From NCBI GenBank assembly GCA_963575745.1, contig CAUYUJ010005010.1, positions 22,501 through 64,956 on the forward strand: 42,456 nucleotides of DNA. Reading direction: 5' to 3'. Source of the DNA: Prorocentrum cordatum. Lineage: Eukaryota > Sar > Dinophyceae > Prorocentrales > Prorocentraceae. Numbering within the stretch: position 1 is the first letter of the stretch; the number at the start of each line of letters is the position of its first letter. Shown here piece after piece: positions 9,095 to 17,414 of the stretch. The position numbers and the translations under genes are program-made. The notes under the pieces are model-generated. The model was not told where the DNA came from. It did not search any database and was given only the letters and a program-made list of their open reading frames with translations.

Positions 9095-9200
9095 CCTTGT
9101 AAGAGGTAAGGAACACGAACAGGTTGTGCCAGAGCTGGCTGTGCGACGTTCGCTGGGTTATCATCGCTGCTAGACCCTGCACCCATGTCCATGTGGATCA

Positions 9201-11120
9201 CTGGGAACTGGCGGTAAACCGTCAACCTTTCTTACCGCCGGGGGACTCGTAGAGCTTCCTTGCCATATATTATGTCCAGAGAATTTGCAGAGAACGCAAA
9301 GTTTTTCAGCCCGAGCGCTCATAGCAGACTGATCTCAGGCGTGTAGATACATGCCACTATTGCCCCTGATGATTCCCTTCCCATTGCTGTGCTGAACATC
9401 TCTGTAGCTCATATGCAGCACAAGTAAAGCCAAGAAAAACAGTACCATATCCAAACAAGTAGCAGGGTACGAATCGGTGTTCGGCCCTAGAGCTAATAGC
9501 AGACTGGACGCGGGTGAATAGATACTTTCAAATAGCGCGCATGATGATTATCTTCCCATTGCAATGCCTAAGAACTCTCAAGCTCATCGGCACCTCGAGT
9601 TCAGTCCAGAAAACGAATTCCATCACCAGAAAAATAGCAGAGTATGACTAGTTGTTCGGCCTGTGTATAACAGACCCAGGCCAAGCGTCTATATACTTCA
9701 GACTAGCGCGCCCCATGTTGTTCTTCTGGTTTCTGTGCGGAAGAGCTCCCAAGCTCATCTGCAGCTCGAGTTAAGTGAAGAAGTTCACCATAATTTCGAA
9801 AAAAATCGGCCGAATATGAATAGCTTTGCGAACCTAGCACGAGTAGCAGACTGAGTTCAGAGCTCTAGATGCTTCAGCCGAGCGCGCCTGATAATTTTGA
9901 ATCGATTCGTGTGCGCACCAGCTCTGTAGCTCTCCCACAGCCCGAGTTCAGTACAGAAAACCGACAGCACCTGTCAAGAGGACCCGAAGGATACGAATAG
10001 TTTTGCGGACCAAGCTCGAGTAGCAGACCGAGTTCAGACCTCTCGATGCAACAGACGAATGCGCCTGATAATTCTAAATCGATTCCTATGCATACCAGCT
10101 CTGTACCTGTCCTACAGTCCGAGTAGTACAGAAAACCGACAGCACCTGTCCAGATGTCTCGAAGAATACGAATAGCTTCGCGGACCTAGCTCGAGTCGCA
10201 GACTGAGTTCAAAGCTCTAGATGCTTCAGCCGAACGCGCCTGATAATTCTGAATCGATGTGTGTGCGCACCAGCTCTGTAGCCCTTCTACAGCCCGAGTT
10301 CAGTACGGAAAACCGACAGCGCCTGTCAAGAGGACTCGAAGGATACAAATAGTTTCGCGGACCGAGCTCGAGTAGCAGACTGAGTTCAGAGCTCTAGATG
10401 CTTCAGCCGAACGCGCCTGATAATTCTGAATCGATTCGTGTGCGTACCAGCTCTGTAGCTCTCCTACAGCCCGAGTTCAGTACAGAAAACCGACAGCACC
10501 TGTCAAGAGGACCCGAAGGATACGAAAAGTTTCGCGGACCGAGCTCGAGTAGCAGACCGAGTTCAGACCTCTCGATGCAACACACGAATGCGCCTGATAA
10601 TTCTAAATCGATTCCTGCGCGTACAAGCTATGTACCACTCCTACAGTCCGAGTTAAGTACAGAAAACCGACAGCACCTGTCAAGATGACTCGAAGAATAC
10701 GAATAGTTTCGCGGACCTAGGTCGAGTCGCAGACCGAGTTCAGACCTCTGGATGCAACAGACGAACGCGCATGATGATTCTAAATCGGTTTCTGTAAGTG
10801 CCAGCTCTGTAGCTGTCCTGAATCTCGAGTTAAGTACAGAAAGCCGTCAACGCGTGTCAAGATGACTCGAAACGGCCGATCCCGCCGCGACGGTTTTTGG
10901 AAGTAATAAGTACCCGCTCGAGCTGAGATTAAGACGGCGAGCGGGATTAAGATCGAATATGGTCAGAAAGAATACTGGAGCTCTAACGAATAGTTGAATT
11001 TCGAAAACAAAATTTTCAACCGAGCAAAAAAAACGTCGAGATTTTTCTTGCCAGCTAGCTCTCCAGCGCGCCGGAATTACCCTTAAGCTTCCAGCAACTA
11101 GCGAAGGGAAGCTCTACGAG
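9201..11120 (+). mobile_element. Family A element, complete, ~1.92 kb
   Basis: It starts CTGGGAACTGG with the terminal hairpin (GCGGTAA..TTACCGC, 9211-9240), then GACTCGTAGAGCTTCC (9244-9259). Diverged monomers follow (9290-9850), then clean ~177 bp monomers to ~10870, then the conserved right arm (ACTCGAAACGGCCGATCCCG; CGATCGAGCTGAG; AACAAAATTTTCAACCGA; GTCGAGATTTTTCTTGCCA). It ends in an AAGCTTCCAGCAA..GGGAAGCT stem and GGAAGCTCTACGAG (11107-11120), the inverse complement of the left subterminal repeat. It is non-coding and non-autonomous. Architecture matches HINE-type rolling-circle elements read on the minus strand. Confidence 0.75.
9910..10870 (+). repeat. ~177 bp satellite array inside family A
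   Basis: The landmark ACCAGCTCTGTA (or a close variant) recurs at 9918, 10093, 10269, 10446, 10623 and 10800, a spacing of 175-177 bp. Each monomer also holds CTACAGCCCGAGTT, GTACAGAAAACCGACAGC, GTCAAGATGACTCGAA, GATACGAATAGTTTCGCGGAC, CGAGTAGCAGACCGAGTTCAG and CGCGCCTGATxATTCT in that order. The final monomer passes at ACTCGAAACGG into the element's right arm. Confidence 0.9.
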
Positions 11121-11366
11121 TTACTTGCTCCGTTTGCTGGGGCAGAGAAAACACACCGTAGATTGGGCGTGACTATCTGGCCAGGTGATGCTTGGCAGCG
11201 TCTAAGCCCAACTGGCTGCGGAGGAGCTGGAATCTGCGAAAGGGCTAGACGGGGTTGATGCGACAAGACACCCGAGAGGACTCAAGACCATGCTGTGACC
11301 ATGCCAACGGGCATGCCGAAAACGAGAATCCGATTACTTTAAAACATACAACAACGGCACACTTGA
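11121..11366. other. Unassigned ~246 bp between two family A elements
   Basis: Single-copy sequence in this window, of ordinary composition, with no long frame or recognised RNA. It may be ancestral host DNA between two insertions. Confidence 0.4.
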
Positions 11367-12334
11367 CTGGGCGCCGGCGGTAAACCGTCAACCTTTCTTA
11401 CCGCCGGGGGACTCGTCGACCTTCCTTTCCATATATCATGTTCTAAGAATTAGTAGAGAATGAATATTTGTTCAGCCCGAGCGCTGATAGCTACGCGGAC
11501 CTGGCTCGAGCAGCAGGCCAAGTCCAGAGCTCTGGATGCGACAAGCGCCTGATCATTCGCAATCGGTTTGTGTCAGCATCAGCTCTGAAGAGTTTCTACA
11601 GCCCGAGTTATGCACAGAAAACCGACAGCACGTGTCAAGATGACTCGGAGGGTACGAATAGTTTCGCAGACCTATCCAGTAGCAAACCAAGTTCAGACCT
11701 CTGGATACAACAGACGAACGCGCATAATGATTCTAACTCGGTTACGTATGCGTATCAGCCTGTAGCTCTCCTACAGCTCGAGTTAAGTCCAGAAAACCGA
11801 CAGCATCCGTCAAGAAATTTTGTAGAATACGGATAGCTTCGCGGACCTAGCTCGAGTAGTAGACCGAGTTCAGACCTCTAGATGCAAGATACAGACGCGC
11901 CTGATGATTCTGAATCCGTTTCTGTGAGTACCAGCTCTGTAGCTCTCCTACAGCCCGAAGGAATCAGAGAAAATCGACAGCACCTGTCAAGATGACTCGA
12001 ATAATACAAATAGTTTCGCGGACCTCGCTCGAGTAGCAGACCAATTTCAGACCTCTCGATGCAACTGACGAACGCGCCTGATGGGTCTAAATCGGTTTCT
12101 GTAAGCATCAGCTCTGTAGCTTCTCTACAGCTCGAGCTAAGTACAAAAAACCGACAACGTCTGTCAAGATGACTCGAAACGGCCGATCCCGCCCGTGTGC
12201 TTTTGGCAGTAAAAGACACCCGATCGAGCTGAGATCAAGACGGCGAGCGGGAATAAGATCGAATCTCGTGGGAAAAGATACTAGAGCTCAAACGAATTGT
12301 TGAATTTCGAGAACAAAATTTTCAACCGACCAAA
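11367..12334 (+). mobile_element. Family A element, right end truncated
   Basis: Hairpin start CTGGGCGCCGGCGGTAA with right arm TTACCGCCGGGGGACTCG, about four satellite monomers (11465-12185) and the right arm up to TTTTCAACCGACCAAA, where the next element's CTGG begins. The left subterminal repeat is mutated (CTCGTCGACCTTCC). Confidence 0.7.
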
Positions 12335-13809
12335 CTGGACGCCGGCGGTAAGCCGTCAACCTTTCTTACCGCCGGGGGACTCGTAGAGCTTGCTGACCAT
12401 ATATTATGTCCAAAGAATTAGCAGAGACCGAATAGTTGTTCTGCCCGAGCGCTGATAGCAGACTGATCTCAGGCGTCTAGTGATATCCAATTGCTGTGCT
12501 GAACAGTTCTATAGCTCATCTGCAGCGTGTAGAAAATACCATTAGGGAAAAAATAGCAGAGTACGAATCCGTGTTTGGCGTCTGCGCACAACAGACCCAA
12601 ACCAAGCGTCTAGATGCTTCGCGCCTCATGATGTCCTTCTGATTTTTCGGCCGAGAAGCTCTCGAGCTGCCCTGCAGCTCGAGTTCAGTGAAGAAATGCA
12701 CCATCATTTGGAAAAAAATATAAGTCGAATACGAATAACTTTGTGAACCTAGCTCGGGTAGCAGACCGAGTTCAGACCTCTCGATACAACAGACGACCGT
12801 TCCTGATGCTGATGGATCCGTTTCTGTGCGTACCAGCTCTGTAGCTCTCCTACAGCCCGAATTCAATACAGAAAATGGAGCACATCTGTCAAGATAACTC
12901 GAAGAATACAAAAAGTTTTGCGGGCCTAGCCCGAGTAGCAGACCCAGTTCAGACCTCTGGATGCAACAGACGAACGGGCCTGATGATTCCGAATCAGTTT
13001 CTGTGCGTATGAGCTCTGTAGCTCTCCTACCGCCCGAGTTACGTGCGAAAACGGACCGCACCTCTCAAGATGACTCGAACAATACGAATAGTTTCGCAGA
13101 CCTAGCTCGAGTAGCAGACCGAGTTCAGACCTCTGGATGCAATAGACGAACGCGCCTGATTATTCTGCAACGGTTTCTGTGCGTATCAGCTCTGTAGCTC
13201 CCCTAGAGCTCGAGTTAAGTACAGAAAACCGACAGTCCCTGTCGAGATGACTCGAGCGATACGAGTAGTTGTGCGGACCTAGACCGAGTAGCAGACCGAT
13301 TTCAGACCTCTGCATGCGACAGGCGGACGCGCCTGATGTCTCCAAATCGGTTTCTGTAATTACCAGCCCTGTAGCCCCCCCACAGCCCAAGTTAAATACA
13401 GAAAACCGACAGCACCCGAACAATACGAATAGTCGCGGACCTAGCTCGAGCAGCAGACCGAGTTCAGACCTCTGGATGCAACCGACAAACGCGCCCGATG
13501 ATTTTGAATCGGTCTCTGTAAGTATCAGCTCTGTAGCTCTCCTATAGCTCAAGTTAAGTACAGAACAACGTCGAGGCGTGTCAAGATGATTCGAAACGGC
13601 CGATCCCGCCGGGATGCTTTTTGGCAGTAATATCTACCCGATCGAGCTGAGATCAAGACGGCGAGCGGAAATAAGATCGAATATCACGGGAAAAAAACTA
13701 GAGCTCAAACGAATTATGAAATTTCGAGAACAAAATTTTCAACCGACCAAAAGTCACCAAAAGGTCCGTCGAGATTTTTCTTGCCAACGAGCTCTCCAGC
13801 GCCCCGGAA
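12335..13809 (+). mobile_element. Family A element, right end truncated
   Basis: Hairpin CTGGACGCCGGCGGTAAGCC..TTACCGCCGGGGGAC and CTCGTAGAGCTTGC, about six or seven monomers (12410-13590), and the right arm as far as TCTCCAGCGCCCCGGAA. The terminal AAGCTTCC stem is lost at the junction with the next hairpin at 13810. Confidence 0.7.
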
Positions 13810-13841
13810 CTGGGAGCCGGCGGTAAACCGTCAACCAGGTT
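13810..13841 (+). repeat. Terminal hairpin left arm, interrupted by a retro-insertion
   Basis: CTGGGAGCCGGCGGTAAACC then GTCAACCAGGTT is the usual left arm and loop. Where TTACCGCCGGG should follow, a T-tract and foreign sequence begin. A matching right arm (CCGCCGGGAGCCTCG) appears at about 14425. Confidence 0.7.
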
Positions 13842-14424
13842 TTTTGCGTCTTTGCTGGGACCGTCTTGGCCACTGAGGCCAGGTCCAACAACTCTCAGGC
13901 GAATCAAAGCCTGTGAGAGCACAACACATAAACGCTCCGCCGCAGATAACTCAGTATCTGTCACAAACAACCCTACAACAGTGAGAACACTGAAGAGGCG
14001 AAACTAATACTACTGACTGAGGGGGTGCCAGGCGGACCTGGCAACGTCATGATCATGCAAACCAACAGCATGGATAGAATGGATAAAGGTGGAGAAGGGG
14101 CAGAAACAGCGGGGGAGAGGAAGGGACAAACAGAACAGAAGCATGTGCATACAGTTCAAATAGTTCCATCAAGCTCTCCGCTGGTCATCAATTCAAATAA
14201 TTCCATAAAGTTGTCATAAAGGTATTTCGCCTCTGTCACAAGAGCAGACGGCCGGGTCGCACTGTCCATAACCTGCTGAAGGTCCTGTAAGACGGCTCCG
14301 ATTGAATCGTGATCCCTGAAGGTTTGGAACGCATCCCAAATCCAACAGTCCCGTTCGTCCTCATCGCAAGCTCGAAATTCAGAAAGGAAATCTGGCACAT
14401 GCACCGTTGACACGACGTCGGGAG
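13842..14424 (-). mobile_element. Short poly(A)-tailed retro-insertion
   Basis: About 580 bp separates the two halves of one terminal hairpin. Its left border is a T-tract on the plus strand (13840-13845), that is a minus-strand 3' A-tail, preceded by GCAAAGACGC, which resembles the 3' ends of both LINEs here. No target-site duplication is recognised on the right side, so the right boundary is less certain. It could be a retrocopy of a cellular mRNA 3' end or a 5'-truncated retroelement. Confidence 0.6.
14156..14415 (-). pseudogene. Open frame inside the retro-insertion, unknown protein end
   Basis: About 85 minus-strand codons ending in a stop at 14156 read as an acidic, helical protein C-terminus (FRACDEDERDCWIWDAFQTF, then AVLQDLQQVMDSA and EAKYLYDNFMELFELM). 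It lies where a retrocopied 3' end of a gene would be, followed by ~310 nt of untranslated sequence and the A-tract. Upstream coding sequence is missing at the hairpin boundary. I do not recognise the family. Confidence 0.4.
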
Positions 14425-14995
14425 CCGCCGGGAGCCGGGAGCCTCGTAGAGCTCTTGTCTCGCACGACGCTGCTCGGAACACATGGGGTTAGCTTTCTCA
14501 CGCGCGAGCTCAAAACTCGAAAAATACGTTTTTTTAGTTTTCATCAGAAGACGGTTCCCCCAAGTGTTTTGATAGTAATACTGCAGCTACGGACCTGAGA
14601 ATTTCACTGGCAGACGCGGCCTCGGACGCTCTCGTGAAGCGCTTCTGGTCTCTGGGGGGCTCCCCTGCAGCGCTTCTGAGGCGCTGCCAGGAACGCTTCC
14701 ACGCGTGCCTGCACGCGTACAGGCACGCGTGGACGCGTGCCAGAAGCGCTCCTGGACGGGCTGCCAGCACGAGCGAACCGCTGCGGGGATTCTGGACCGG
14801 CGGAGGTGGGCTGCTGGCGGGTACCACCACCGTCCGGCTTCTAATCTAAAACCTTCTAGCTCTCGGAGAGCTCTCCGGGAAAAACCAACCCAAAGTTGAC
14901 GCATTCTCTCTTCTGGTCGGGTCGACCAACTAGCTCCGCCCCGCGCCGGAATTCCTCTAGCTCATCGATACCGCAGAGCTCTACGAGGTACCGAC
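14425..14995 (+). mobile_element. Family B element interrupted by a family C element
   Basis: The right half of the hairpin and GAGCCTCGTAGAGCTC are followed by the B body (GGTTCCCCCAAGTGTTTTGA, TAGTAATACTGCAGCTACGG, CACTGGCAGACGCGG) up to ~14605. Family C sequence intervenes, and the B body resumes at ~14883 (ACCAACCCAAAGTTG; GGTCGGGTCGACCAACTAGC; CGCGCCGGAATTCCTC) and ends GAGCTCTACGAGGTA. The end is the inverse complement of CCTCGTAGAGCTC near the start. Confidence 0.65.
14606..14882 (+). mobile_element. Family C element with large palindrome
   Basis: It contains GCGTGCCTGCACGCG TACAGGCACGCGTGG (14705-14734), a near-perfect GC-rich palindrome, flanked by a wider imperfect one (AGCGCTTCTG.. 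and ..CAGAAGCGCT). Then come GCTGCTGGCGGGTACCACCA, CGTCCGGCTTCTAATCTAAA and the AGCTCTCGGAGAGCTCTCC end. It is non-coding. It lies inside a family B element. Confidence 0.7.
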
Positions 14996-15076
14996 CCAAA
15001 GTTACCACATTGTCCGTCCGAGCTCTTCAGCATCGACGAGCTAGAGGAATTCCGGCGCGGGGCGGAGCTAGTTGGG
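14926..15076. repeat. ~45 bp inverted repeat with ~60 bp spacer
   Basis: CCAACTAGCTCCGCCCCGCG and the following 25 bases to ATCGAT (14926-14971) reappear as inverse complement at 15029-15076 with about two mismatches. It results from two family B right ends meeting in opposite orientation. Confidence 0.85.
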
Positions 15077-15400
15077 CCATCCGCAAAGTGTTAACTTTTA
15101 GTCCGTTTTGCTTAGATTTCAAAAATGTTTGACCATATATTTTGAGAAAGCAAACTTTTTGCACATGTAGTGGGTTATGCCGCGTCTGCCAGTCAAATTC
15201 TCGGGTCCGTAGGTGCAGTATTACTATCGAAGCACTTGGAGCAACCGACTTTGGATGAAACCAAAAAATTATGATTTTTCGAGTTTTTCGGCTCTCGCTT
15301 CAGAAGCTTCCTTCATGTGTTCCGAGGAGCGCCGTGCAAGAAAAGATCTCTACGAGATGCTCGGCGGTAACCTGGTTGACGGTTTACCGCCGGTTCCCAG
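15029..15400 (-). mobile_element. Family B element, minus strand, near-complete
   Basis: The inverse complement runs from the hairpin (15361-15400, CTGGGAACCGGCGGTAAACC on minus) through AGATCTTTTCTTGCACGGCG, the TAATACTGCACCTACGGACC block, the GCATAACCCACTAC block and the GGAATTCCTCTAGCTC end. It lies head-to-head with the next family B copy. Confidence 0.75.
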
Positions 15401-15434
15401 TTGCCACATTGTCCGTCCGAGCCGGGTCGACCAA

Positions 15435-15783
15435 CTGGCGCCGGCGGTAAACCGTCAACCTGGTTACTGCCGGGAACCTCGTAGAGCTCCTTGCACGCAC
15501 CAGAGTGCTCAGAATCGAAGCAGAGAGCTTCGGAAAAGATTTTCTTCAAATCTATGTTTGTGGTTTCGATGTCCATACGAGGTCGGTTCCCGGGAGTCAA
15601 CCCATAGTAAAACTCCCTCTGGAGAGCTGAGCTGCTCTCGGAACAAAGTTTATATGTCAATGCTCGGCGTAAAAATCTGCTTTCTCAAAATGAATTGTCA
15701 AATATCTTTCAAATCCTAGCAAAACCGACTCAAAGTGGTCAAATTGTCCGTTCTGGTCGGGTCGGCGAACTTGGCAGCGTCCA
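15435..15783 (+). mobile_element. Family B element
   Basis: Hairpin CTGGCGCCGGCGGTAAACC..GGTTACTGCCGG, CCTCGTAGAGCTCCTTGCAC, the B body with AATCTGCTTTCTCAAAATGA and ACCGACTCAAAGTGG, and GGTCGGGTCGGCGAAC near its end, where the next copy joins. Confidence 0.7.
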
Positions 15784-16060
15784 CGGGAAGCCGGCGGTAA
15801 ACCGTCAACCAGGTTGCCGCCGGGACCCTTGTAGAGCTCTTTTCTCGCAAGGCGCTCCTCGGTACACATAAAGGAAGCGTCTGGAGCAAGACCAAAAAAA
15901 CTCAAAAATTCGCGTTTTTCTGTTTTTATCTAACGTCGGTTCCCCCAAGTGTTTTGATAGTAATACTGCAGCTACGGACCTGAGCATTTGACTGGGGCAC
16001 AACCCACTACAGATGCGAAAAATCTGGTTTCTCAAAATGAATTGTCAAATATCTTTCAAA
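15784..16060 (+). mobile_element. Family B element, right end truncated
   Basis: Hairpin GCCGGCGGTAAACC..GGTTGCCGCCGGG, CCTTGTAGAGCTCTTTTCTC and the B body up to ATATCTTTCAAA, where the family A hairpin at 16061 begins. Confidence 0.65.
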
Positions 16061-17246
16061 CTGGGCGCCGGCGGTAGACCGTCAACCTTTCTGACCGCCG
16101 GGGGACTCGTAGAGCTTCCTGACAATATATAAAGTCGAAAGAAGAATTGCAGAGAACGAAAAGTTTTTCATTCCAAGCGATTCCAGCCCTCTCGATGCAA
16201 CAGCCGAACCCCCGATGCTTCTGGATTGTCTTCTGTACGAGCTCTGTAGCTCTCCTACGCACGAATTACGTGCGCAAATCGACAGCACCTCTCAAGATGA
16301 CTCGAACAATACGAATAGTTTGGCAAACCTAGCTCGAGTATCAGACCGAGTTCAGACCTCTGAACGCGACATCCGCACGCATCTGATGTCTCCAAATCGA
16401 TTCCTGTGATTACCAGACCTGGAGCCCCCCGACAGCGCGAGTGAAGTGCAGAAAACCGACAGCACCTCTCAGGATGACTCGAACAATACGAATAGTTTCG
16501 CGACCTAGTTCGGGCAGCAGACCGTGTTCCGAGCTCTAGATTCGACAGGCGGACGCGCCTGATGTCCCCAAATCGATTCCCACCAGCACTGTAGCCCCCG
16601 AAAACCGACAGCACCTCTCAAGATGACTCGAACAATACGAATAGTTTCGCGATTCTAGATCGGGCAGACCGAGTTCAGAGCTCTGGATTGAACAGACGAA
16701 CGCGACTGATGATTATGGATCGGTTTCTGTAAGTGTCAGCTCTGTGGCTGCCATATAGCTCGAATTAAATACAGAAAACCGAGAGCGCCTGACAAGATGA
16801 CTCGAACAATGCGAATGGGTTTGCGGACCTAGCTCGGCTAGCAGACCGAGTTCAGACCTCTGGATGCAAGAGACTAGCGCGCCTAATCATTCTGAATCGA
16901 TGAGGCGTGTTTACCAGCTCTCTAGCTGTCCTGTACCTCGAGATGAGTCCAATATACCGAGAGCCCGTATCAAGATGACTCGAAACGGCCGATCCCGCCT
17001 GGACGCTTTTTGGCAGTAAAAGGTACCCGATCGAGCTGAGATCAAGATGGCCAGAGGGAATAAGATCGAATATCACGGGAACAAATACTAGAGCTCAAAC
17101 GAATTGTTGAATTTCGAGAACAAAATTTTCAACCGACCAAAAGTCACCAATAGGTCCGTCGAGATTTTTCTTGCCAACTAGCTCTCCAGCGCCCCGGAAT
17201 TACTCTTAAGCTCCGAGCAATAACTTGCTAAGGGAAGCTCTACGAG
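16061..17246 (+). mobile_element. Family A element, complete, ~1.19 kb
   Basis: Hairpin CTGGGCGCCGGCGGTAGACC..TGACCGCCGGGGGAC, CTCGTAGAGCTTCC, an ATATATAAAGTCG leader, about five satellite monomers (16190-16990), the full right arm and the GGGAAGCTCTACGAG end (17232-17246). It carries fewer monomers than the copy at 9.2 kb, showing that array length varies between copies. Confidence 0.75.
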
Positions 17247-17305
17247 TTTTTTTCGTAGAACCGGCCCAAAGTTATCACATATTCTTGTCTGGTCGGGTCG
17301 ACCAA
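17247..17305 (+). mobile_element. Family B fragment
   Basis: ACCGGCCCAAAGTTATCAC and GGTCGGGTCGACCAA match the right part of the family B body. A short T-run precedes it. Confidence 0.4.
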
Positions 17306-17326
17306 CTGGGCGCCGGCGGTAAACCG

Positions 17327-17338
17327 TCAACCTTTCTT
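17327..17338. repeat. LINE target-site duplication, left copy
   Basis: TCAACCTTTCTT, identical to 23147-23158. The preceding base differs (G here, C there), so the duplication is 12 bp. Confidence 0.9.
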
Positions 17339-17345
17339 TTTTTTT

Positions 17346-17414
17346 GCGGTTTGCGGTCCGCCACTAGAATCCGAATCCGAATCGGCGGAGCAGTGCAACT
17401 GAGCCCCCACCATC
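17346..17414 (-). other. LINE 3' UTR
   Basis: 69 nt between the ORF2 stop (TAG at 17415-17417) and the A-tract. It ends CCGCAAACCGC directly before the A-tract. The GCAAA..GC element is also found at the 3' end of the second LINE and of the 13.8 kb insertion. Confidence 0.75.

Noticed and set aside
9201-11120. Family A as a cut-and-paste DNA transposon (MITE) with terminal inverted repeats
   Set aside because: The inverted repeats are subterminal, a hairpin lies outside one of them, and the readable insertion sites lack a fixed-length duplication. Not fully excluded, but the rolling-circle type fits better.
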